Shown here: one piece after another, positions 36,201-43,488 of the stretch | Position numbering within the stretch: the first letter of the stretch is position 1 | How the letters are laid out: the number at the start of each line of letters is the position of its first letter | From: Chloromonas sp. AAM2 | Lineage: Eukaryota; Chlorophyta; Chlorophyceae; Chlamydomonadales; Chlamydomonadaceae | Direction: 5' to 3' | Assembly (NCBI GenBank): GCA_004335635.1 | Contig: QAXH01006033.1 | Span: 1 to 43,488, forward strand | DNA: 43,488 bases | Position numbers and translations under genes: made by a program | Notes under the pieces: generated by a model | Database searches by the model: none | The model's input: the letters and a program-made list of their open reading frames with translations, nothing else | What the model was told of the DNA's origin: nothing

Positions 36201-38741
36201 CCCAGCAAACGGCATATATCTTCACCCTCACCCAGCCAACGGCATATATCTTCACCCTCACCCAGCCGACGGCATAACTCTAATTTGCCTTACTTGCTTT
36301 CCTCTGCTTGCAACAGGGCCAAGTGGCTGTTTCCTGAGTTTTGGGCTCCCCTCTTCGCTGCACGACGGGCCTGCTTGCGTTCCAGTGTCTCGCTCTTTCT
36401 CCGCTCATTGACTGCTGCTCGTGTGACCCCCATGACAGCAGGGATGTCGGTTACCTGCAAAATGTGATACACAAAACTGCTGCTTTACCAAGTGACTGAT
36501 GCGCGCTTTACCATGTGACTGGTGCGCGCTTTACCTTGTGACTGGTGCCGCTTACTATGTGTGCATGGACAATGCAACCAACGAAACAGGCATGCAGTGA
36601 TCGACCCTTGACAAGGATACGGGGACGAAGTGTGTACTTGCACTCACCAGCACTGAGTGTGTAGGGCCGCTGGGCTTACTGTTGCCTAGGAACTGGATAC
36701 GCAGGATCACGCTGTCATGCGAAAACTGCCACAGAAACTGCAGTCAGAAGAAAGCATCAACAATGAGTGTGCAGGAAGTACGTCGAGCGTTCGCTGATGT
36801 TCGATCAAGTTGGTGCTGCCAATGAATCTGACCACATACTGGTTCATCATCTATGTTCGACGTTGGTGCGTTGTACAGCATCGACTGGGTCACATCCCTG
36901 ACCTTGTTTTACATCATATGGCTTTGTGAAAAGACTCCACCAACACTCGTGCTCACCTTCATTGCCAGAAATGAGATGACGTACACACTGATGAGGTGAA
37001 CCCACATCTTCTGGCTGCCACCCTGAGTCCAGCACATGCAGAGGACATCATGGCATGCTGTACACGAGCAACTGCTCCTTGCTTGGCCTGTAGTCATATG
37101 CAGTGCTTTCCCTGACAATACTCTCACCAGTTGACTGACAACAATAGCCAGATGACCTCATCCCAATCTTAGCCCTAAGGCCCTGGCAAACCTAACTCCT
37201 GCCCATGCCCACATGGTTTTGTTTTGGCCCTAACTAGCATTGAGACATAAACCGGTCCAATCACAAGCCCAACCTTGGGGTCTTGACAAACCCAGAAGCT
37301 GCCCATGCGTACGTGATTTGGCTTTGATTGACCCTCACGAGCCCCATGTGCACTGACCTCAATGTTGGACAGCGACATCTTGTCAAAGCCTGTGAACTTG
37401 TAGTCCGAGTCTGGTTCATTCATAAGCCTGTCGCACTCGTGACCCTGTTGTGCACAGAGCAGGACATGCTGGTCGGATTGAATATACTGGAGGCATGCTG
37501 GCATCAGGCAAATCAAAAGGCAGATTATAGGGATCAAAGACACAGACGACGTTCCATCACTTGACTCATGTATACGGAGAAGGCCAAGAGGTGCACCAAC
37601 CATGCCACCATCACTGCCACTGCCCCACTACCGCTCCAGAGCCGCGCCATGTTCATGTCACGCACCGTGGCATTTGTAGGTAGAATGGCGATCAGGCACC
37701 ATAAGCTGACCCATGTGAAAAGCTCCAAGCCCTGCAACAGAAAGCCAGGACGGATGATGTGACTCCCTGCCTGTGGTAATGACATGCCTTCGTAAACACT
37801 GGCTACAGACCTGGTTGGTTTATTGCATGCTGCTACTTGATGGGAGTGATCGTGTTCTGGATGTGCTTGTGTTGTGCATTCGTGCACTCTTGATGTCAGG
37901 CATGCAAACTAAGCATACGACAGGCACGAAGCCACCAAGCTGCGTGGCACAGTTGAATAGACGCAACACTGGTGCAGATACTTGACTTGGGATCACACAC
38001 TCACATAACGCAGGAGGCGTAAATAGATGGCTGTGTCCAAGCCACATTCTTGGATAACATCTGGCTCAGTGTAACGGAATACTGGCATGATCCATCCTAG
38101 GAACGTGGGAGGCAGGGGAGCTGGCTTGAGCTTGATCGCTGGGGTGTACCTCTGCACGTGTGCCATGCATGCAGTCAATCTCTTGACCCTGAACAGCTCA
38201 AAGAATGCCAAGTTAGCAGAATGCATGCTGGATGGCATGCGTAAGCGATCGCAGCAGCCCAAGGTTCAGCATGGTGTCCATGCAGGCTGTTCTCACTGGC
38301 CGTGCAAGCAGCTTCTGTCCGGGTTCCGACTGTCAAGGATTCATGCCATCGTTGGTCTTTGCTATCGTTCAGTCGCCAGACTCGAGTAAGACCACCTGGC
38401 ATCGGAGCTACAATTAGCTGGAAGTTGCTGGCGTTAAGGCCGTCTGGACCGTGGAACACCCTTCTAACGGAACGATATAACAGCGGGAATTGAAGGAGTA
38501 TAAAAATGCTGCGGCGTCGTGCATCGCCTGGCAGATACCCGGCTACTTCCCGGCAGCGTGAAGCCCGACACCCTGAGCAGGGTTCGACTTGCTCAGCAGG
38601 CATCTAGGATCTCACCTTGGGATCGTAGTACTTGTAAGCCTTAGCCCAGGTGCGCAGCCATGAGAAGACAAGGAAAGCTAGAATACACGAGACGATGTTA
38701 ATAATCGCACCGGTCAGGACCGAACTAGCAGTGGCTGCCAT
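27249..38741 (-). CDS. OSCA/CSC1-family (DUF221, TMEM63-like) cation channel, copy B
   Basis: Predicted 870 aa in 26 exons, paralogous exon by exon to copy A. It starts [16 protein letters not shown], has TM0 at about 8-30, [20 protein letters not shown] (a family-conserved block after TM0), [10 protein letters not shown], cytosolic exons 7-13, then [14 protein letters not shown] and [19 protein letters not shown]. The channel region includes [55 protein letters not shown] and [14 protein letters not shown]. The tail ends EGKRRCCC with TAA, unlike copy A. Expected role: osmo- or mechano-gated cation entry at a membrane. The N gap at 30212-30666 falls entirely in intron 19, so no coding sequence appears lost. 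Upstream, 237 bases separate its ATG from the divergent DRC8-like gene. Confidence 0.93.
29876..29997 (-). repeat. 24-bp tandem repeat carrying the exon 20 splice donor, five units
   Basis: TTACTCACTCAGAACCC recurs at 29882, 29906, 29930, 29954 and 29978, exactly 24 bases apart. On the transcribed strand each unit reads GGGTTCTGA then GTGAGTAA, i.e. the last coding bases of exon 20 plus its donor. The first unit in transcript order (29978) is the real exon boundary. Confidence 0.9.
30117..30780. repeat. GGGTAGCA(GAGC)ATGAT satellite in OSCA-B intron 19
   Basis: Units of 12 to 17 bases (GATGGGTAGCAT, GATGGGTAGCAGAGCAT, GATGGGTAGCAACGCT) occur on both sides of the N gap in the same higher-order sequence. 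A further single unit is at about 30808-30823. The array explains the assembly gap. Confidence 0.9.
30212..30666. other. Assembly gap, 455 N
   Basis: Unsequenced run inside the satellite. Apparent open frames crossing it are artefacts of the N run. The real length of the array is unknown. Confidence 0.99.
32465..32662. repeat. ~95-bp two-copy duplication in OSCA-B intron 15
   Basis: Both units run GTGTGAA, GGTTGGTCC, ATCACAGCACACATG, TTCAACACCTGGCAGGCT, GAGGCCCA or AAGGCCCA, ACATGCATGG and AGTGGC. The second unit (from 32558) is longer by small insertions. Confidence 0.75.
36188..36277. repeat. 30-bp tandem repeat, three units, next to OSCA-B exon 7
   Basis: ATCTTCACCCTCACCCAGCC units start at 36188, 36218 and 36248. 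On the transcribed strand they begin about 16 bases into intron 7. Confidence 0.85.
36482..36548. repeat. 23-bp tandem repeat, three units, OSCA-B intron 6
   Basis: GCTTTACCA(A/T)GTGACTGRTGC units start at 36482, 36505 and 36528. The array lies about 28 bases upstream, in transcript sense, of the exon 7 acceptor. Confidence 0.8.
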
Positions 38742-38978
38742 GATGTCCGGCAGCCGCAAATAGCTGATGACAAGCTCAGGTGTTCGTTCTCCAGGCTCAG
38801 AAATTCGTTCTTTCTTAGCACCACAGGACAGGAACCACGGGGACCCAACGGCCAACTGCCAAAAACTTATATCTGCAACATGTCTTTTTGCTTTCCTTTG
38901 ATAGACTACCAGTGAGAATTGCTTCGTGCTGTCTGCGGCTGTGCTCAGTTCAGTTTGGCATTGCGCTTAACGGGCAGA
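38742..38978. promoter_or_regulatory. Divergent intergenic region between OSCA copy B and the DRC8-like gene
   Basis: Only 237 bases separate the two start codons, so both 5' UTRs and core promoters must fit here unless upstream exons exist. No clear TATA box was identified. Shared regulation of the two genes is possible but only inferred from the spacing. Confidence 0.5.
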
Positions 38979-40049
38979 ATGCCCTCTGCCGCGCAAGAGA
39001 CTGTTCTTGATGCAGCACGCAAGCGCGTCCACGATTCTGTTGTACTGTTTGAGCATAAGGAAGGCAGCCGCCTAGTGGATATCAAGGATATTGGCACATT
39101 GGTGCGATCGCTCGGATTAAACCCAACAAATGCCCAAGTCACAGGCGTGATGGACCAGCTGGCGCAACTAAATGCAGAGGGAGACCATGTCGCTTTGCTG
39201 GCCGGTGATACCGTCGAACAAGTAGTGACGACATTCCTTATGCAACAGGTGACACGAAGCAGGCTTGACTACTGCAACATGCCCGAGGCTTGACTACTGC
39301 AACATGCCCGAGGCTTGACTACTGCAACATGCATACATCGATGGTCATGTATCAATTGAATGTAGGCCATGTGCATTTTGAAAACTGATTTGCATACACA
39401 TGTGTGCAAGCAGGATGTGCATTTGCACACGTGGACACACCTGCAGGAAGCTCAGAACACGTGCGTAGACTACCATACACTTATCCGGGCCTTCCGGGCT
39501 TTTGATACCGAAGGCAAGGGCTGGGTGGACGCTGAGATGCTGAAGCTGCTGCTGTGTGCCAGGGGCGAGGCCATGACAGAAGATGAGATCAATAAGATGC
39601 TCATCTTCTCTGCTGACGACAATGGACGTGTCTACTATGTGAGTATGGGTCCAATAGTCGACCAGAAGCACGAGAGCACAGGTGTGACGTTGACAGTTGC
39701 TGCAGGCTGTATGGATGTACAACAGACAGAGTGTGCATCTGCGCGTTTAAGCCTGCCCTTGCAGGGTTGAGCAGGGTTCATGTGGTTGATTACTTTTGCA
39801 CGGAATGGAGGCAATCGGATGTTCTCACAGCCTGATGCAATGCTTGAAAAATGCGTCTGGGTCATGCACACATGCTGAACACTCGGTTCTGATGCGATTT
39901 CAGGTCGCGCTAGGGACAATCTGATATTGCTGCAGTCCGAGTAAGAGCCACTGCAAACATGTTGAACATAATGCCAAGCTTCGTTCTGATGCCATCTCAC
40001 GCAGGAGGACTACTGCCAGAAGCTCAGCACCGATGGCCGCAAGCTGTAA
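38979..40049 (+). CDS. DRC8/EFCAB2-like EF-hand protein (nexin-dynein regulatory complex)
   Basis: Predicted 168 aa from exons 38979-39248, 39447-39638 and 40005-40049, all phase 0. It begins MPSAAQETVLDAARKRV. The calmodulin-like region contains VDIKDIGTLVRSLGLNPT (DRC8/EFCAB2 has a matching VDVREVGTIIRSLG-type block), then YHTLIRAFRAFDTEGKGWVD, EAMTEDEINKML and NGRVYYEDYCQKL. The EF loop starting at D110 has Lys at position 5 and Met at position 12, so Ca2+ binding is doubtful; the second loop (about 146-157) is also degenerate, as usual in this structural subunit. DRC8 sits in the N-DRC linking outer doublets in motile cilia. Size matches the family. ATG 38979 is the first in-frame Met. 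Another calmodulin-like protein is the alternative. Confidence 0.8.
39261..39332. repeat. 25-bp tandem repeat, three units, intron 1 of the DRC8-like gene
   Basis: AGGCTTGACTACTGCAACAT units start at 39261, 39286 and 39311. The array begins 12 bases after the exon 1 donor. Confidence 0.9.
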
Positions 40050-41523
40050 GGCGAATGCAGCAGGCATGCATGTAGGAAGTGTGTTCGCTTGACCACTAAA
40101 GTTAGCCTTGCAGCAGGCATGGCACCTCACAAGTTTCATTTGACCACATGAGGCAGGGGATAATGGCCTGAGATAATCCTTCTGTCCTGGCAGGCTGTGT
40201 GTCCCTGCTGGCCTGCTCACACCCCTATGCAGCAATGGACTGCAGGAACCTGGCTATCACCCGACCAGACCCAAGCACACAGGATGTGGGCCTAGCAGTC
40301 CCATCACCAAGCCATCCTGCATGCTATGCTGGGCATGACTCGGCATGCTAGGGCTGGCATTCCGTAGTTTGATCAGTGTGCCAACACGACCTCCTTAGAC
40401 TTGACAACTGACGAGTGAAGGCAGGAGAGAGGCAGGAGAGAAAGAGAGAGACAGAGAGTTTTTTTATTCATTTGATTGCTGCTTTGGCCGAACGTCTGTT
40501 TGTCTGTGTGTCTGTGCTCCGCGTCAACAATGCAATGGTGGGATTCCCCTTGGCTGGTGCGCGACGTGCTGAAGTATATCGCCATGTTCTGTACACGTGG
40601 TGGTCAGTTGATGTGATGAGATGCGTACAGAGGCAGGCAGACTGCAGTGCTGATAGCACGCACGGTAGACTCACATTGGGAGTCACATTGGCAAATGGTT
40701 TGACCCGATGTGCTAGCTGCTGCTTTTGTCGCATTACCTGTCTCTTGAGGCAGCAGAAGCAAGGGAAACAAACCTGACATCACTGAAACACGAGTAACTG
40801 TGGTATCAGACGGGCAAACCCGCCAACCTGGCAAAGCGTCCTGATGCCAACAATACGTGTGCAACCGCATTTGATTGACTGGCAAAACACACTGAGAGAT
40901 TGCATCTGGTGTTGCTCGATGGATAGCAGCCAAAAGGGTGTACCAAACATAGTTGCATGCAGCTGTCGCCTTGCACAGTTGCCGGGAAATGAGTGAATAT
41001 CTAAACCTTGCTGCTGTGATTCATGTAGTCAATGTGTTGAAGAACGTCAAGAAGCTATCTACATTCCCTTCTTTGGGTAGTGGCAGGTAGGCTCAGCACG
41101 ATGCAACGGCTATGCAGACTGTAAACATTAAGCCACTGACAAACTTTTGCAACTCCATGGCAGCAGCAATGCACTTTCTGAGCATCCCATACCCGTGCTG
41201 AACCGTCAGCTTTGCGATGACGTCATGGCAAGTCGCCAAGCAGCCCCACATAACCATGCAGCAGGGTGTCCGATTCAAAGGTACTAGTAAGCCATGGGCA
41301 AGCCTAATAGACCTTTGATGGGTATACAGCACCACATTACGCACACCACAGCGGGATCAGACTGAAGTTTCGCGAAGCACTCCATCAATGTCATGCATCA
41401 TGTGGTGACGCCCTGTGCACCAGTGGATATCATGCAATTGAATTGGAGGGCAAGAACAGTACGTGGGCTTGCAGCAGGAGCGCCATTGGGTGTGCAGTCA
41501 GCGCTGCAAGCCAAAAGCTTTGA
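40050..41523. other. Convergent 3' flanks of the DRC8-like and ARP6 genes
   Basis: No gene supported. The region should contain both 3' UTRs. A purine-rich GAGAGA stretch followed by a T-run lies at about 40427-40466. A TGTAA on the plus strand at 41120-41124 is possible but distant for DRC8. No convincing TGTAA was found for ARP6 on the reverse strand. Confidence 0.5.
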
Positions 41524-43036
41524 TCACCACTTGCTGCCTCTCCCTGCCAATCCTCCCGTTTCTTCGTACTGAGCACGTGTCATGGCACATGACTGGTACT
41601 GCCCACGTGACACGAAGCTTGACATGCCCTCCCATGCGCACACAATGGGATCCTGGGCATCAGCAACACAAGCAACGTGGTCATGTGTCGCAGCAAGAGA
41701 TGTTTTTGTTTTTGACTCTGCAACGTCGTGTGGCCATGTGTGTTCCAAATCTTGTGATGGGAAGAGTCCATTCTCGTTTGATCTGGCCACATGAACCCAC
41801 AGCTGCTCCTGAAACTGCAGCCCCCGGCCCCACCCGACCATGCAACCAACATCCCAACCGCTCCACCGCCCAATCAACAGCATGTGGGAAAGTGGGTGCA
41901 TGTGGGAAGCATGTGCCCTTCTTGAACAATCATCTACCAAGCCACCAGCCCTCCGGTGCCACCCGGGCCACTCAACCAACATCCCAACCGCCCAGGCGCC
42001 ATCTCAACAGAACACATGCACTCACATTAGGCGTGTGCAGCCCAAGGGCTACGTTGTCCGGCACTAACGGTTGGAGCTCCAGCTTAAAACGCTCGGCAAA
42101 CCCTGGACATGCCGCCAGGCCGCCTGCAAACCACCCAGGGAGGGTGGGGTGAAACACTGCCACTTCTTGTTCCGCAGCCTGAAGCGTGTGAGTCTTGCAG
42201 CATGTCACTCGGAACGTGACCTCCTCACGTCTTGCTCTGTGACTGCATTGGGTTGTCTGATCACTGTGACCCTAGCCATGCGGTTCGCATACTTGCCCTG
42301 TCCTTGCTCCCCCCTGTAGCAGAGGCCATAGTGAAAACATCTTTCTGCCTTGGTCTCTTCAAACTTTCCTTGTCTTTGCCTTGAAATTGCCTTGCTTCTG
42401 CCATTTTCGGCGCTTGGTGTTGCCTTGGTTTTATCCGACTTTGCCCTTTCTCGCTAGAAGTAACAGCCGTGCAAAGGTTTCTAGTGACCTGATCCTCGTG
42501 ACTGGCAAAGCGCACCTGTCAGCACGACGTTATTGTACACTAGGCTCTGTAGCGTGGGAGGGATGGCGTTGACCTGAAAGAGTGAGCACTGGACACATGA
42601 GCCTCAGGACGCAAGCCACGCCAACATCTGAGGGCCCGCTCTTTCGCGGCTGCTTCCTTGGACCTTGGAATCGTCTCGACTGCAGCGTGGTAGGCCCTCC
42701 TGCTACGCTCCACCTTACTGTGCCTGGCAGCGGCCATCCAGCTGACACACACACTGACGCGTTCACTGGTCCTTGGCAACATTTCAAATCCACTGGTATT
42801 TGAGCTGAGATTTGTTTAACCAGGTGAATAATGATGATGATGATGATCTAGCTCATCTACAGCAATCCTGTTATTAATGATGATGACCTACAGACCCGCA
42901 GTGGTTCTTGTGTCTGACCCTGGCCCCTCACCGCCTGGATGACCGCCTCTGCCACGCCCGCCTGCTCCAGGCCAATGTCCACCGGGTGGAAGGCAATCTC
43001 AGGCACCATGAACCGCTCGTTGTTCAGCACCAACAC
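41524..43036 (-). CDS. ARP6: Actin-related protein 6 (ARP6), C-terminal four exons; 5' part outside the window
   Basis: The last 129 aa are present. ARP6 is a nuclear actin-related subunit of the SWR1/SRCAP chromatin remodeller that deposits H2A.Z. Exons: 43036-42932, 42573-42516, 42123-42026, 41652-41524, joined in frame. The first reads NNERFMVPEIAFHPVDIGLE and QAGVAEAVIQA, a block typical of ARP6 before its final subdomain. Next come VNAIPPTLQSLVYNNVVLTG and GLAACPGFAERFKLELQPLV. The last starts DPIVCAWEGMSSF and ends GGLAGRGSKW with TGA. The order ERF..PE, IPPTLQ, NNVVLTGG, AWEG is the actin-fold C-terminus. ARP6 is preferred over other ARPs from the FHPVDIGLEQAG and PGFAERF segments. The upstream exons lie beyond the right edge. 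Confidence 0.88.
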
Positions 43037-43041
43037 CTTCA

Positions 43042-43488
43042 CAGGCATCAAGTGTGACCAGAGTGAGCAGGCACCAAGTGTGACCAGAGTGAGCAGGCAC
43101 CAAGTGTGACCAGAGTGAGCAGGCATCAAGTGTGACCAGAGTGAGCAGGCATCAAGTGTGACCAGAGTGAGCAGGCATCCAGTGTGACCAGAGTGAGCAT
43201 GCATCCAGTGTGACCAGAGTGAGCATGCACCAAGTGTGACCAGAGTGAGCAGGCATCAAGTGTGACCAGAGTGAGCAGGCATCAAGTGCGACCAGAGTGA
43301 GCAGGCACCAAGTGCGACCAGAGTGAGCAGGCACCAAGTGCGACCAGAGTGAGCAGGCACCAAGTGTGGCCAGAGTGAGCAGGCACCAAGTGTGGCCAGA
43401 GTGAGCAGGCATCAAGTGCGGCCAGAGTGAGCAGGCACCAAGTGTGGCCAGAGTGAGCAGGCACCAAGTGTGACCAGAGTGAGCAGGC
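43042..43488. repeat. 26-bp minisatellite in an ARP6 intron, at least 17 units
   Basis: Unit CAGGCATCAAGTGTGACCAG plus AGTGAG repeats every 26 bases to the window edge and beyond. Variants alternate at CAT/CAC, AGTGTG/AGTGCG and GACC/GGCC, with AGTGCG and GGCC types clustered toward the right. It ends five bases from the 3' splice site of the exon at 43036. Confidence 0.95.

Larger units (their letters stand above)
27249..38741 (-). other. Exon map of OSCA copy B
   Basis: Exons in transcript order: 38741-38616, 38151-38005, 37731-37666, 37444-37358, 37022-36957, 36737-36648, 36454-36294, 35524-35431, 35042-34929, 34561-34454, 34236-34159, 34052-33961, 33672-33589, 33120-33006, 32823-32786, 32410-32356, 31997-31901, 31528-31345, 31079-31025, 30022-29986, 29635-29553, 29312-29155, 28905-28845, 28446-28240, 27927-27856, 27386-27249. 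Lengths sum to 2613 bases (871 codons with stop). Only exon 8 (94 versus 97) and exon 26 (138 versus 147) differ in length from copy A. Exon 19 uses the unusual donor GTCCGC and exon 25 GTGCGC. Confidence 0.85.

Noticed and set aside
41463..42152. 229-codon open frame on the plus strand
   Set aside because: It lies antisense to two ARP6 exons and an intron and shows no domain; the reverse-strand ARP6 match explains the coding bias.
42857..43467. Repetitive protein-like frames with a SLWSHL.PAHSGHT pattern
   Set aside because: 26-bp minisatellite read in frame (26 bases shift frame each unit, giving a three-unit period); it is intronic in ARP6.

Overview
The window looks like nuclear DNA of a green alga. 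Genes are split by many short to medium spliceosomal introns (GT-AG, with two probable GC-AG), overall base composition is roughly balanced, and minisatellites fill the introns. One gene encodes a probable twin-arginine-targeted thylakoid lumen protein (plastid-bearing host) and another a probable subunit of the nexin-dynein regulatory complex of cilia (flagellated ancestry). The species cannot be fixed from the sequence; a chlorophyte is my inference. No rRNA, tRNA, CRISPR array or bacterial operon was seen.

Layout, left to right: (1) 1-1.7 kb, no supported gene. (2) 1738-3409 (+), a Tat-type lumen protein with about 7 exons. (3) 3.4-6.7 kb, intergenic with a dispersed repeat. (4) 6725-17185 (-), OSCA/CSC1 (DUF221, TMEM63-related) channel copy A, 26 exons, 874 aa. 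(5) 17.2-19.1 kb, intergenic with dispersed repeats. (6) 19126-23297 (-), a 13-exon secreted protein of a family I know mainly as bacterial hypothetical proteins (probably DUF7482). (7) 23.3-27.2 kb, repeat-rich spacer with an inverted, broken copy of the first three exons of that gene at 25535-25811 (+). (8) 27249-38741 (-), OSCA/CSC1 copy B, 26 exons, 870 aa, interrupted by a 455-base gap of N inside a satellite. (9) 38979-40049 (+), a DRC8/EFCAB2-like EF-hand protein, divergent from copy B across 237 bases. (10) 41524-43036 (-), the last four exons of actin-related protein 6 (ARP6), running off the right edge through an intron made of 26-bp repeats.

The centrepiece is the pair of direct-repeat OSCA genes. 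All 26 exons match one to one, with the same length and phase in 24; only exons 8 and 26 differ in length. The introns mostly do not align, except for a block around exons 13-14 that is almost identical. This suggests an old segmental duplication with later local gene conversion. The copies differ most in the cytosolic segment of exons 7-9 and in the C-terminal tail (polybasic ending GCL in A, CCC in B). OSCA proteins are osmotically and mechanically gated cation channels in plants; a role for this locus in osmosensing is inference from the family. Exon coordinates come from reading frame, splice consensus and agreement between paralogues; they are not transcript-verified.
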